From NCBI GenBank assembly GCA_014377675.1, contig JACMPD010000059.1:1-33886 (forward strand): a DNA stretch of 33,886 nucleotides. Direction: 5' to 3'. The translations under genes were made by a program, and so were the position numbers. The DNA is from Taibaiella sp. GTDB taxonomy: Bacteria; Bacteroidota; Bacteroidia; Chitinophagales; Chitinophagaceae. Shown in pieces: positions 15,213 through 24,077 of this stretch. The stretch's first letter is position 1, and every line of letters begins with the position of its first letter. The notes beneath the pieces were generated by a model. That model had not been told where the DNA came from. It made no database searches and was given only the letters and a program-made list of their open reading frames with translations.

Positions 15213-16721
15213 GTGGAGCTTCCTTCGTATCAACTACCCGTTTTTAACTTGCAGGCATTTTTGCAGCAATTTTTATACGATTCTAAAAATCCTCTGTTGT
15301 TCAACAACGGATTTTTTATATACTTTTTTGCCCTGTTTATTCTGCTGTACTATGCATTCCGCAATCACTTTACAGTGAGGAGTTTTATTGTAAGTATTTT
15401 TTCTCTCTACTTTTTTTATAAGGCAAGCGGCTGGTTTGTAGGGCTCGTGCTGCTTTCAGCCGTTGCCGACTACGCCCTCTCAAACCTGATCTATACGAGG
15501 AGGAGCACCCATAGCAAGAAGTGGTTGCTTGGGCTCAGTGTTGTAGTAAACCTGGGGATGTTGTTCTACTTTAAGTATACGAATTTTTTTATTGATTTTA
15601 GTAATCAAGCCTTTTCAACACACATTAATCCGCTGAATATCCTTTTACCCGTGGGTATTTCTTTTTATACCTTCGAAAACCTGAGCTATACAATAGATGT
15701 ATACAGGGGCGAGTTTGTGCCTGAAAAAAAGTTTATACATTACCTGCTGTTCCTGTCGTTTTTTCCAAAACTGATGATGGGGCCAATAGTCAGAGCGCGG
15801 GATTTTATTCCACAGCTGCATCAACCTTATGTTGTCAGTCAAACTGATTTTGCCAAAGGCTTTTACCTAATAGTATCCGGGCTTTTCAAAAAACTGGTTA
15901 TCTCCGATTACCTTACTTTAAATCTTGTTAATTACGTATTTGATAATCCTTCCCAACACACCGGTTTGGAATGCAGTGTGGCGCTACTTGCATATGCAAT
16001 TGTAATTTATTGCGATTTCAGCGGATACAGCGATGTGGCCATTGGCATTGCCCGCTGGCTCGGTATAACCATACCGCCCAACTTTCTTTCACCGTATCAA
16101 AGTAAATCAATTACCGAATTCTGGCGCAGGTGGCATATATCTCTGTCAAGCTGGCTTAAAGATTATCTATATATTTTTTGGTTAGGTGGAAACAGAAAAG
16201 GAAGATTCCGCACGTATCTGCATTTATTTATTACCATGCTGCTTGGCGGTTTTTGGCATGGTGCCAGCTGGACATTCATTGCCTGGGGTACAATGCACGG
16301 GGCGGCACTTGGCATCCACAAAATATGGATGGAAATAGGCAAGAAAGTCATTTCGAGATTAGACAAAAACATAGTTTACACTTTTTTTGCCCGGCTCACC
16401 ACATTCATTTTTGTATGCTTTTGCTGGATATTTTTCAAGGCTATGAGTTTTGAAATAGCATTAGCGATGATCCGTCAGATAACAACAAACTTCTCTCTTT
16501 CCGTCTGGAATGAATTTTTTGGAAATTATCACAACGTGATATACCTTATGTTGCTTGGATACACGCTACATTTTATACCTGACAATTTTATAGACAAACT
16601 GATGCCGAAACTGCAAAAAGCGCCAATGGTTGCCTATATTGCAGTGTTTATATTATTTCTTATCGTATATTCACAGTTTAAGTCAAGCACTCTGGTGATG
16701 CCGATCTACCTTCAATTTTAA
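15213..16721 (+). CDS. MBOAT family O-acyltransferase (AlgI-like)
   Basis: The 502-residue polytopic protein matches the AlgI/DltB branch of membrane-bound O-acyltransferases, which pass acyl groups across the inner membrane to extracytoplasmic polymers. Family landmarks are LLPVGISFYTFENLSYTIDVYRGE, FFPKLMMGPIVRARDFIPQL, YCDFSGYSDVAIGIARWLG, FWRRWHISLSSWLKDYLY (His308) and GGFWHGASWTFIAWGTMHG. The GGFWHGA histidine (His349) is the expected catalytic residue. The start is GTG at 15213, since no ATG lies upstream in frame and the next Met is far inside. It follows the SGNH-fusion gene by 18 bp and is almost certainly in the same transcript. I infer that the pair forms an O-acetylation module. 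Confidence 0.93.
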   Translation: MELPSYQLPVFNLQAFLQQFLYDSKNPLLFNNGFFIYFFALFILLYYAFRNHFTVRSFIVSIFSLYFFYKASGWFVGLVLLSAVADYALSNLIYTRRSTHSKKWLLGLSVVVNLGMLFYFKYTNFFIDFSNQAFSTHINPLNILLPVGISFYTFENLSYTIDVYRGEFVPEKKFIHYLLFLSFFPKLMMGPIVRARDFIPQLHQPYVVSQTDFAKGFYLIVSGLFKKLVISDYLTLNLVNYVFDNPSQHTGLECSVALLAYAIVIYCDFSGYSDVAIGIARWLGITIPPNFLSPYQSKSITEFWRRWHISLSSWLKDYLYIFWLGGNRKGRFRTYLHLFITMLLGGFWHGASWTFIAWGTMHGAALGIHKIWMEIGKKVISRLDKNIVYTFFARLTTFIFVCFCWIFFKAMSFEIALAMIRQITTNFSLSVWNEFFGNYHNVIYLMLLGYTLHFIPDNFIDKLMPKLQKAPMVAYIAVFILFLIVYSQFKSSTLVMPIYLQF

Positions 16722-16826
16722 TAATAATATTGCCGGATAAAATCGATTTAATATATTTTAAATGTTGCCCACGCAATTTTTTAAAACCCTAAATTTCACG
16801 TACATTTATCAGGTAACTATTAAAGT

Positions 16827-17984
16827 GTGACCTTCTCCTCAACTATACATTTATGTAAAAATTTTCTATGCCTCGCATTTATCCTGATGTCATTATTTTA
16901 TACCGCAACTTCAGCAGCTCAGGCACCGGCATATAAATCAATCGGAGATACCAATGTTATCAGCAGTATGCCGCAGAATGCTGTGATACATGAGACACCA
17001 ACCCATTACCATAAAAACATTGTTGAAAATGAAGGGGCCGACACCCGGACTTTCTTCAAAATATATAAAAATGGAAACAAGCCTATGTTGCTTGTTTTCC
17101 TGGAAGCGTTAATCGGAGGGTTACTTGCGGTTTTTACACCCTATGTATATGCTTTTGTGCCCATGACAATAAGTTCGCTGATTTTCCCTTCTAAAACCAG
17201 GAAGGAGGGCAACCGGAACACAATATGGTTTTCATTTTTCGTAGTCATTATTTTTACAATATTTGGGGTGCTGATATCGCTTATTGCCGGGTCAACCGGA
17301 TTAAGTGAACTTACTGCCAACTGGATCTTCAACCTGTTCTTTTTCCGTTTTATAGCCGGTTTGGGTTTGTCTCTGTTGGGGGCATTTGAAATATCATTGC
17401 CTGTCAGGCTGATAAGGGCAACTAATTCCAGGGCAAGGGCCGGGAATGTCGGCGGTCTCTTTTTCATGGCGCTTACACTGCCTGTAGTCACTTTTTCATC
17501 AACAGCGCCGATGGTAGCACTGGTAATGGTACTGGCAAGTAAAGGCGGCATCGCCGGCCCTGTAATGGGGATGTTTGGCTTTTCGCTCGGGTTGATAGCG
17601 CCATTTATCTATCCACGCATCATCAACCTGATGCCGGCTTCGGTACTCAATTATATTAAAGTACTGATGGGTTTTGTGGCGCTGTTACTCGGCATGAAGT
17701 TTTTTTCCAATGCTGATATTGCGAGGGGCTGGCATCTGCTTGACAGGGAGATTTTTATTGCAATTTGGACAATATTAATGGTAATGCAAGGCATTTATTT
17801 GCTTGGATGGAAAAAACTTTCCAACGATTATGTGCCCGCCCAGAACGTGTACGGCCAGGAATTTGTTTCGCTGATGCGGTTATTTGCGGCAATCATCTCC
17901 TTTATGTTAGCTATATACCTTATACCTGGTATGTGGGGCGCACCTCTGAAAGGGATTAGCCTTTTTCTGCCGCCGGAATGGTAA
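16827..17984 (+). CDS. DsbD-like transmembrane protein lacking the redox cysteines
   Basis: The 385-residue protein has a signal peptide (GTG start at 16827, the only start keeping it; TAA lies two codons upstream). A short periplasmic segment follows, then the eight-helix DsbD/CcdA-type domain. In true DsbD/CcdA proteins this domain shuttles electrons through two cysteines, in FTPCxxP and FSCTGP. Here the first motif reads AVFTPYVYAFVPMTISS (Tyr106 instead of Cys) and the second reads VTFSSTAPMV (Ser225 instead of Cys). The C-terminal thioredoxin domain of full DsbD is also absent. The protein cannot carry out the usual thiol relay. It may be a structural or transport derivative. It lies just upstream of lptE-TPR-secG, suggesting an envelope role. 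Confidence 0.8.
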   Translation: MTFSSTIHLCKNFLCLAFILMSLFYTATSAAQAPAYKSIGDTNVISSMPQNAVIHETPTHYHKNIVENEGADTRTFFKIYKNGNKPMLLVFLEALIGGLLAVFTPYVYAFVPMTISSLIFPSKTRKEGNRNTIWFSFFVVIIFTIFGVLISLIAGSTGLSELTANWIFNLFFFRFIAGLGLSLLGAFEISLPVRLIRATNSRARAGNVGGLFFMALTLPVVTFSSTAPMVALVMVLASKGGIAGPVMGMFGFSLGLIAPFIYPRIINLMPASVLNYIKVLMGFVALLLGMKFFSNADIARGWHLLDREIFIAIWTILMVMQGIYLLGWKKLSNDYVPAQNVYGQEFVSLMRLFAAIISFMLAIYLIPGMWGAPLKGISLFLPPEW

Positions 17985-18065
17985 ACCGCTGGGACGCGGC
18001 GTGGCTATACTACCATTCACGCTCACAAAGCCATTTTTATGATGGGTCTAATCATTCTTTTGCTG

Positions 18066-18073
18066 TAAATTTG
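18066..18073 (+). promoter_or_regulatory. -7 promoter element of lptE
   Basis: TAAATTTG matches TAnnTTTG and ends 6 bp before the ATG at 18080. A transcript from it would be nearly leaderless. This also supports 18080, not 17978, as the lptE start. Confidence 0.55.
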
Positions 18074-18079
18074 CAGCCT

Positions 18080-18583
18080 ATGCGCCTACTGCAAAACCTT
18101 GCATTCAGTATTATTTTTATGTTCCTGCTGCCGGGTTGCGGCATTTATAGTTTCTCAGGCGCTACTATTGAAGGAAAAAATATAAATATACACTTGCTTG
18201 AAAACAAGGCGCAGAATGTAGTCCCCAGCCTCGCTGCCACTATCACAGATAAGCTGAGAAGCCGTATATTGTCACAAACAGGCCTTGCCCCCGTAGACAA
18301 AGAAGATGCTGATTATGATATAACAGGCGCAATTGTGGGCTATACGGTTACCGTATCAGCGGCCCAGGATGTGCAGACTGCAACAAAAAACCGGTTAACT
18401 TTAAGTGTGGCTATTACATTTAAGAACAGGAAAAATGAAAAAGCCAGTTTCACACAGACCTTTTCCAGGTTTTCGGATTTTGACGCCAATCAAACACTTC
18501 AGAATGTGGAAAATGCGTTGATTGAAGATATTGGCAATCAACTTGCCGATGATATATTTAATAAAGCATTTGTTAACTGGTAA
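18080..18583 (+). CDS. lptE: LPS assembly lipoprotein LptE
   Basis: LptE is the outer-membrane lipoprotein plug of the LptD translocon that inserts lipopolysaccharide into the outer leaflet. The ORF track starts at 17978, inside the end of the upstream gene. The ATG at 18080 gives 167 residues with a proper lipoprotein signal (MRLLQNLAFSIIFMFLLPGCGIYSF, lipobox LPGC). The body matches the Bacteroidota LptE pattern: YSFSGATIEGKNINIHLLENKA, then TDKLRSRILSQTGL, DYDITGAIVGYTV and RLTLSVAITFKNRK. It is followed 10 bp later by the TPR gene and then secG, a conserved order in this phylum. Confidence 0.9.
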   Translation: MRLLQNLAFSIIFMFLLPGCGIYSFSGATIEGKNINIHLLENKAQNVVPSLAATITDKLRSRILSQTGLAPVDKEDADYDITGAIVGYTVTVSAAQDVQTATKNRLTLSVAITFKNRKNEKASFTQTFSRFSDFDANQTLQNVENALIEDIGNQLADDIFNKAFVNW

Positions 18584-18593
18584 ATATTAAGAA

Positions 18594-19694
18594 ATGAGAG
18601 AAACGAACGCCATAAATATTATATCAGGATTACTGAATAAAGACCAGATTTCAGAAGATACCTCCGGACTAATTGCCAAATTAGCACATAAATACCCGTT
18701 TTTTCTTCCGTTAAAGTATATCAAAGCGGCTCAACAATATGAACAAGGAGGCCTGAGCAACGAATTGCTCGGTGACATATATCCCTATACGGGTAACTGG
18801 ATTTTATTGAACGACTTCTTAAGTCCTTCATCTCCCACATTAAATGGAAGCAGTAATTATATTGAAAATGAACGATTTACAACCGAAATAGTTACTACAC
18901 AAGAGCCGACTGAAACGAAAGCTGATGAACCGGAAAATGATATAAAAACATTTAATAACGCGGCAGTATTGCACGATGAAGAAATAACAGAAGCGGAAGA
19001 AATTATAGAGCCAGAAGAAATTATTGAAATAGAAGAAACTGTTGAGCCTACGAATGAAGTATTGACGGAGTTGATTGCAGGCGTTTCTCCTGAAGAACCA
19101 ACCGATATTGAGGCGGATGTTATAGAGGATGTTTCCCCGAACTTCAATAACGAACCTTTGGATGAGCTGAAAATAATAGCACCTGTACAGCAGCCTGTAG
19201 TTATACCTATGGTTGAGCAATCTTTGGAGCCGTCATTTTCACCTGCCTCTTCCGAAGACTATTTCATGCAGCAGGGGCTAAAAATTCCCGCCGAAGCACC
19301 TGCGGATATTACTGCGTTCAACAAAAAAGAAAAGTCTTTAATGATTGTTATGAGCTTTACTGAATGGCTTTTGCACTTCAAGAAATCTTCAGCTCAGGAA
19401 AAAGCGGACACCGACGGTCAAAAGGCTATTAAGACAATGTGGCAGAAAGAAAAATTAGCTGCTGCTATACAGGAAGAGAATGAAGAAATTCCAGAAAACG
19501 TATTTGAGATGGCCGTTAACTCTATAACTAGTGAGGAGGGCCTTGCGAGCGAATCTTTAGCAGAAATATATATTATGCAACACAAATATGACAAAGCAAT
19601 TGAGATGTATCGTAAATTAAGTTTGCGTAATCCTCAAAAAAACACTTACTTTGCCCAGAAAATAAAAGAAATTTCAAAAGAAAAGGGATTATGA
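18594..19694 (+). CDS. Acidic TPR-containing protein between lptE and secG
   Basis: The 366-residue protein has no signal peptide or membrane segment and should be cytosolic. The N-terminal part (1-90) is helical. The middle (about 95-235) is a low-complexity acidic region dominated by Glu, Ile, Thr and Pro, with imperfect repeats such as EEIIEPEEIIEIEETVEP. The C-terminal third holds a conserved helical segment (MIVMSFTEWLLHFKKSS) and a tetratricopeptide-like unit at the end (SLAEIYIMQHKYDKAIEMYRKLSLRNPQK). Proteins of this design sit between lptE and secG across Bacteroidota. I know of no assigned function. Its last codon overlaps the secG ATG (ATGA), so it is co-translated with a Sec translocon subunit. 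Confidence 0.85.
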   Translation: MRETNAINIISGLLNKDQISEDTSGLIAKLAHKYPFFLPLKYIKAAQQYEQGGLSNELLGDIYPYTGNWILLNDFLSPSSPTLNGSSNYIENERFTTEIVTTQEPTETKADEPENDIKTFNNAAVLHDEEITEAEEIIEPEEIIEIEETVEPTNEVLTELIAGVSPEEPTDIEADVIEDVSPNFNNEPLDELKIIAPVQQPVVIPMVEQSLEPSFSPASSEDYFMQQGLKIPAEAPADITAFNKKEKSLMIVMSFTEWLLHFKKSSAQEKADTDGQKAIKTMWQKEKLAAAIQEENEEIPENVFEMAVNSITSEEGLASESLAEIYIMQHKYDKAIEMYRKLSLRNPQKNTYFAQKIKEISKEKGL

Positions 19695-19987
19695 TAGTCA
19701 TTATTACAGGCCTTATTTTAATTGCATGTGTGGTATTAGGATTTTTTATCCTTGTTCAGAACCCAAAAGGCGGCGGACTTTCGGGTTCGTTCGGCAGCAT
19801 GAGTACCCAGGTAATGGGCGTTAAGCAATCTGGCGATATTATGGAAAAAGGAACCTGGGTTTTGATTTCTGCGATAGCTACTCTTTGTATTGTATCCGTT
19901 ATGTTTATGACCAAGGCACAGGTGGTTGATGATGGCAGCTCTAAAGCGGCACAATCAAAATCAGCACCTGCTAAAAAAACAAAATAA
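19691..19987 (+). CDS. secG: Preprotein translocase subunit SecG
   Basis: SecG is the small accessory subunit of the SecYEG channel. The 98-residue protein has two membrane helices (IVIITGLILIACVVLGFFILVQ and WVLISAIATLCIVSVMFM). They flank the conserved loop NPKGGGLSGSFGSMSTQVMGVKQSGDIMEK, which carries the family's GGGLSG motif. The tail is Lys/Ser/Ala-rich and cytosolic or periplasmic depending on topology. The ATG overlaps the stop of the TPR gene by four bases. A good terminator follows. Confidence 0.95.
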   Translation: MIVIITGLILIACVVLGFFILVQNPKGGGLSGSFGSMSTQVMGVKQSGDIMEKGTWVLISAIATLCIVSVMFMTKAQVVDDGSSKAAQSKSAPAKKTK

Positions 19988-20006
19988 TCAATAATACAAT
20001 TTTTAT

Positions 20007-20042
20007 ATAACTGGCGGTGTTTTACATTGCCAGTTATTTTTG
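20007..20042 (+). terminator. Intrinsic terminator after secG
   Basis: ATAACTGGC pairs perfectly with GCCAGTTAT (9 bp) around a 13-nt loop and is followed by TTTTGT. It ends the transcript that includes lptE, the TPR gene and secG. Confidence 0.8.
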
Positions 20043-20149
20043 TATTTAAACCATTGGTTAAAAAAACACATGGCGATAATATTTTTTTGAATAATAGCAA
20101 CAATTGCCGGTTATAACTTCATACGCTATAATTTTTCAAGTCAAACGAT

Positions 20150-20157
20150 TATATTTG
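20150..20157 (+). promoter_or_regulatory. -7 promoter element of the pyrophosphatase gene
   Basis: TATATTTG matches TAnnTTTG exactly, 34 bp before the ATG at 20192. The -33 region holds only a weak TTTTT. Confidence 0.5.
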
Positions 20158-20191
20158 TGCGCAACATTTTTTTAACAATTTAAATTGAAAT

Positions 20192-22405
20192 ATGAGTCTG
20201 AGTCCTTACTTCTACCTCGTACCGGGATTTGGTGTCCTGGCGCTACTGTACACATTTATTAAAAGCGCCTGGGTTACCAAGCAGGATGCGGGCAATGAAA
20301 GGATGAAAGAAATTTCAACCTACATAGCCGAAGGCGCAATGGCCTTTCTTAAAGCGGAGTACAAAGTCCTCACTTACTTTGTAATAATAGCCGGAATATT
20401 GCTGGCTGTTATGGGCAACAGCAGCGTCAATTCAAGCTGGATGATTGCTCTTGCGTTTATTATCGGTGCATTCTTCAGTGCATTTGCGGGGTTCATTGGT
20501 ATGCGCATTGCTACTAAGGCGAATGTGCGTACGGCTCAGGCGGCGCGTACCAGCCTCAGTAAAGCACTTGCCGTATCATTCGGTGGTGGTTCGGTAATGG
20601 GTCTTGGAGTTGCAGGTCTTGCGGTTTTAGGGCTGGGAAGTTTGTTTATTGCACTCAAAATGATTTTTGCGCCTACAGCTGCTGTTGACAGCGCGGAAAT
20701 GGAGAAAGTGATAGAAGTATTGACCGGTTTCTCCCTCGGCGCAGAAAGCATTGCGCTTTTCGCCCGCGTGGGCGGCGGTATCTATACCAAGGCAGCTGAC
20801 GTTGGTGCTGACCTTGTAGGCAAAGTAGAGGCCGGAATACCTGAAGATGATCCGCGCAACCCTGCCACAATAGCAGATAACGTGGGTGACAATGTGGGTG
20901 ACGTAGCCGGGATGGGTGCTGATCTGTTTGGCTCTTATGTGGCTACTGTGCTCGCCACTATGGTGCTGGGCAGGGAAACAACTTCAGCCGGAGATGCTTT
21001 TAATGGCTTTGCTCCTATATTATTACCAATGCTTATTGCGGGTGTGGGTATAGTGCTCTCCATGATAGGTACATTGTTCGTTCGCATTTCTGATACTGCC
21101 GGTGTAAGCACCAGTGCAGTGCAGCGCGCACTAAATATGGGTAACTACGGCTCAATAGTGTTAACTGCTGTTGCGTGTTACTTCTTGGTCAACGGTATTT
21201 TACCTGAAACAATGACACTCCGCACCTTTGAGTTTAGCCGCAACGGTGTTTTCTACGCCATATTAGTTGGTCTGGCTGTAGGTACTTTAATGAGCATGAT
21301 TACTGAGTATTACACCGCAATGGGTAAACGCCCGGTATTAAGCATCATCCGCCAGTCTGCAACAGGCGGCGCCACCAATATTATTGGTGGGCTTGCTGTT
21401 GGTATGGAAAGTACTTTCCTGCCAATATTGGTACTGGCTGCCGGTATTTATGGTGCTCATGCCTGTGCTGGCCTCTATGGTGTGGCTATAGCCGCTGCGG
21501 GTATGATGGCTACAACCGCTATGCAACTGGCAATTGATGCCTTCGGGCCAATAGCAGATAATGCCGGCGGTATAGCTGAAATGAGCGAATTACCTCCTGA
21601 TGTTCGTGAAAAGACTGACGTGCTTGATGCAGTTGGTAATACTACCGCCGCTACCGGTAAGGGTTTCGCTATCGCTTCAGCTGCATTAACTTCGCTTGCA
21701 TTGTTTGCTGCTTATGTTGGCGTGGTTGAAAAAAATGGTTTTGCTTTAAATAACGCCATCAACATCTATCATGCTGATGTACTGGCGGGGCTGTTTGTGG
21801 GCGCCATGATACCATTTATCTTCTCTTCCCTGGCCATACGCGCCGTTGGTGAGGCTGCAATGGCTATGGTGGAAGAAGTCCGCCGCCAGTTCCGTGAGAT
21901 ACCGGGCATTATGGAAGGTACGGGCAAACCTGAATATGATAAGTGCGTGGCTATATCTACAGAAGCATCGCTGAAAAAAATGATGTTACCGGGCGCTATT
22001 GCTATTATTTCTCCGCTGTTGATTGGCTTCCTTTTAGGCCCTGAAGTATTGGGCGGTTTCCTGGCAGGCGCTACTGTTGCAGGTGTGTTGATGGGCATGT
22101 TCCAGAACAATGCAGGCGGTGCCTGGGACAATGCTAAAAAATCATTTGAGAAGGGTGTGGAAATAAACGGACAGATGTACTACAAGAAATCAGAACCACA
22201 TAAAGCCGCAGTTACCGGTGACACAGTTGGCGATCCTTTTAAAGATACTTCAGGCCCGTCAATGAACATCCTCATCAAATTGATGTCTATCGTTGCCCTC
22301 GTTATCGCACCAACCATTTCCATGTTGTGGGCAAAGAAACAAGGCCATGCAATGAATACCACCCCTGTAAAGACAGAACTTGTTGTTGCAGTCAGAAGTA
22401 AATAA
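20192..22405 (+). CDS. hppA: Membrane-bound ion-pumping pyrophosphatase (K+-dependent type)
   Basis: This 737-residue, about 16-helix enzyme hydrolyses cytosolic pyrophosphate and pumps H+ and/or Na+ across the inner membrane. The pyrophosphate/Mg2+-binding region is complete: [19 protein letters not shown] then [24 protein letters not shown], with the DxxxD and DNVGDNVGD acidic motifs. A second acidic segment, [16 protein letters not shown], and the late AWDNAKK are also present. The segment [10 protein letters not shown] has Ala where K+-independent enzymes carry Lys, so this is predicted to be K+-dependent, the class that includes Na+-pumping forms. The pumped ion cannot be decided with certainty by eye. 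It is a single gene with its own promoter and terminator. Confidence 0.96.
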   Translation: MSLSPYFYLVPGFGVLALLYTFIKSAWVTKQDAGNERMKEISTYIAEGAMAFLKAEYKVLTYFVIIAGILLAVMGNSSVNSSWMIALAFIIGAFFSAFAGFIGMRIATKANVRTAQAARTSLSKALAVSFGGGSVMGLGVAGLAVLGLGSLFIALKMIFAPTAAVDSAEMEKVIEVLTGFSLGAESIALFARVGGGIYTKAADVGADLVGKVEAGIPEDDPRNPATIADNVGDNVGDVAGMGADLFGSYVATVLATMVLGRETTSAGDAFNGFAPILLPMLIAGVGIVLSMIGTLFVRISDTAGVSTSAVQRALNMGNYGSIVLTAVACYFLVNGILPETMTLRTFEFSRNGVFYAILVGLAVGTLMSMITEYYTAMGKRPVLSIIRQSATGGATNIIGGLAVGMESTFLPILVLAAGIYGAHACAGLYGVAIAAAGMMATTAMQLAIDAFGPIADNAGGIAEMSELPPDVREKTDVLDAVGNTTAATGKGFAIASAALTSLALFAAYVGVVEKNGFALNNAINIYHADVLAGLFVGAMIPFIFSSLAIRAVGEAAMAMVEEVRRQFREIPGIMEGTGKPEYDKCVAISTEASLKKMMLPGAIAIISPLLIGFLLGPEVLGGFLAGATVAGVLMGMFQNNAGGAWDNAKKSFEKGVEINGQMYYKKSEPHKAAVTGDTVGDPFKDTSGPSMNILIKLMSIVALVIAPTISMLWAKKQGHAMNTTPVKTELVVAVRSK

Positions 22406-22424
22406 CTAATTAATAATATATTTT

Positions 22425-22458
22425 AAAAATCCGGAGGCTTGGCTTGCGGATTTTTTTT
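22425..22458 (+). terminator. Intrinsic terminator after hppA
   Basis: AAAAATCCG pairs with CGGATTTTT (9 bp) around a 13-nt loop and continues into a run of Ts. The A-run on its left side would also serve the convergent repressor gene as a T-tract. Confidence 0.85.
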
Positions 22459-22486
22459 ATGCAGTAATCGAAGGTTTTATTTACCG

Positions 22487-23278
22487 TTATTTTTGACTGC
22501 GCTTTAAATCTAATATCAGTGTTTTCAACTCCTGCAGGTCGGTTTCGGGCTGCGGCAATGTGCCTGTCTGATGCTTGTAATACTTCCATATCTCTATAAT
22601 ATCTTCACTATTTACTGTATAGGGGGCATAGCTTCGGTTCAATGATTTGAGCAGCACCTCATTATTACTTTGCACCGTCACCAGCTTAAACACAAAATCC
22701 TGTTCACCTTTCAGTATAACAATACATGGGCTATCCGGCTTCAGGCTTTTCCAGTCCTGAACGTATTGGGCTATTACTTCGCTGTTCTCTGGTATGGGCA
22801 GCATGGAATCACCTGTAGTTGGGAACATTCTGTATGTACCTGTTTTAGGCAGGTTAGGCAGGCTGAACTTTGGCAGGCCGGCAATATATTCGGGGTCATT
22901 ATATCCCGCCCTGTAACCGGCTTTGGCTTTTATTGGCACATATTCCGTATTTTCTTTATTATTCTTATCCACCGTAATGGCCAATACTCTTATGCCACTG
23001 CCTGTCATATACACATCATTACCCGCCATCAGTTCTTTTATTTTCAATTCCCCTAATTTGAGCAGATCTATTTTCAGCAGACTGTCCACACTTATTTTGA
23101 AGTATTGGGAGAACTTTATCATATCTATTGCTGACGGGTTCACGGTTTTCCCTGACTCCAAAGCCTGTAGTTTATTTCTTGACAAATCAAGCTCAACTGA
23201 GACCTCTTCCTGGCTCATTTTCTTCCGCTCACGAAGCAATCTGATGTTGCTGTGGAAAAAAAGTTTTGTCGGTATCAT
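22487..23278 (-). CDS. LexA-like XRE/S24 transcriptional repressor
   Basis: The 263-residue protein has an N-terminal XRE helix-turn-helix (NIRLLRERKKMSQEEVSVELDLSRNKLQALESGK) and a C-terminal S24 LexA/UmuD-type peptidase domain. The nucleophile Ser158 lies in TTGDSMLPI and the general-base Lys198 in FVFKLV. A likely self-cleavage site, Ala120-Gly121, lies in IKAKAGYRAGY. All parts needed for RecA-stimulated autocleavage are therefore present. It is divergent from imuA-imuB-dnaE2 with a 69-bp intergenic region that contains a palindrome overlapping its own promoter. I infer that it represses itself and the mutasome operon until DNA damage. It is not LexA by HTH type, as the domain is XRE rather than the LexA winged helix. 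Confidence 0.92.
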   Translation of the reverse strand: MIPTKLFFHSNIRLLRERKKMSQEEVSVELDLSRNKLQALESGKTVNPSAIDMIKFSQYFKISVDSLLKIDLLKLGELKIKELMAGNDVYMTGSGIRVLAITVDKNNKENTEYVPIKAKAGYRAGYNDPEYIAGLPKFSLPNLPKTGTYRMFPTTGDSMLPIPENSEVIAQYVQDWKSLKPDSPCIVILKGEQDFVFKLVTVQSNNEVLLKSLNRSYAPYTVNSEDIIEIWKYYKHQTGTLPQPETDLQELKTLILDLKRSQK

Positions 23279-23303
23279 TTTGTATTGTTATTATTGGAAA
23301 CAT

Positions 23304-23330
23304 AATGTTGTTGCCATTAGCAACAAAATT
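23304..23330. promoter_or_regulatory. Palindromic operator between the S24 repressor and imuA
   Basis: TTGTTGC-N5-GCAACAA (23308-23326) is a perfect inverted repeat with a 5-bp spacer. Beyond one mismatch it extends by three more pairs (AAT/ATT). It lies midway between the divergent starts and overlaps the repressor's -7 element. Size, symmetry and position fit binding of a dimeric XRE/S24 repressor. Confidence 0.75.
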
Positions 23331-23331
23331 A
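23324..23331 (-). promoter_or_regulatory. -7 promoter element of the S24 repressor gene
   Basis: TAATTTTG on the minus strand matches TAnnTTTG and overlaps the right arm of the palindrome, which would allow autorepression. It is 45 bp upstream of the repressor ATG. Confidence 0.5.
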
Positions 23332-23347
23332 AACAATTTCATTCAAA

Positions 23348-24076
23348 ATGCAACCGGCGAAACACAATATTATCCAACAATTGCAAAGGGAAATTCTTTC
23401 CTTGCAAAGGCATAAGGGTATACCCGGACAGCGGCTCCATACAGGGCTGGGAGATATTAACAAAGCCTTTCCTGATCAGACATTTCCGTTAGGTGCGGTA
23501 CATGAGTTCATCAGCACCAATAGAGAAAATGCGGCGGCTACAAACGGCTTTATGGCAGGGCTGGCAGGCCAGTTGATGCAGAAAGGCAAGCTTGCGGTAT
23601 GGATAAGCACCAAACGCACCCTTTTCCCCCCTGCGTTAAATATGTTTGGTATAGAACCGGAGCGGATAGTATTTGTAGACCTGTGGAAACAGAAGGAGGC
23701 ATTGTGGACCATTGAGGAGGCATTGAAATGCAATTCACTTTCGGTAGTAGTTGGTGAGCTGGGCGAGTTGAGTTTTACCGAATCGAGGCGGCTGCAGCTT
23801 GTGGTGGAGCAAAGCCGGGTAACCGGCTTTATACACCGCTACAACCCAAAAAGCGAAAACACAGTGGCGTGTGTTACCCGCTGGAAGATAACACAACTGG
23901 CCAGCGAAGTAAACGGAATACCGGGTGTAGGCTTTCCTAAATGGAATGTAGAACTACTGAAAGTAAGGAACGGCAAACCCGGCGCCTGGCAGATGGAATG
24001 GTCGGCAGGCAGCTTTAAACTGATTACCCCACAGTTATTCTCTATTGTTGAATCTTTTAAACGTAAAGCAGGATAA
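23348..24076 (+). CDS. imuA: ImuA-like protein (RecA-related mutasome component)
   Basis: The 242-residue protein is a truncated RecA/SulA-like homologue of the ImuA type. It starts with a basic helix (NIIQQLQREILSLQRHKG), followed by LGDINKAFPDQTFPLGAVHEF. A RecA-like core follows without a good Walker A (GFMAGLAGQLMQKGKLAVWISTKRTLFPPALNMFG), then ERIVFVDLWKQKEALWTIEEALKC and VVVGELGELSFTESRRLQLVVEQSR. ImuA is needed in the ImuA-ImuB-DnaE2 pathway of damage-induced mutagenesis. The imuB ATG follows the stop by one base. Expression is expected to be controlled by the adjacent operator. Confidence 0.88.
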   Translation: MQPAKHNIIQQLQREILSLQRHKGIPGQRLHTGLGDINKAFPDQTFPLGAVHEFISTNRENAAATNGFMAGLAGQLMQKGKLAVWISTKRTLFPPALNMFGIEPERIVFVDLWKQKEALWTIEEALKCNSLSVVVGELGELSFTESRRLQLVVEQSRVTGFIHRYNPKSENTVACVTRWKITQLASEVNGIPGVGFPKWNVELLKVRNGKPGAWQMEWSAGSFKLITPQLFSIVESFKRKAG

Positions 24077-24077
24077 T

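Noticed and set aside
17978-18079. 34-residue N-terminal extension of LptE in the ORF track
   Set aside because: It overlaps the end of the DsbD-like gene and would place the lipoprotein signal internally. The ATG at 18080 has a promoter element 6 bp upstream and gives a proper lipobox.
23308-23326. Other TTGTTGC copies (for example near 22382, 24256 and in the IS) as further operator sites
   Set aside because: They lie in coding or IS sequence and lack the facing GCAACAA half, so they are not palindromic operators.
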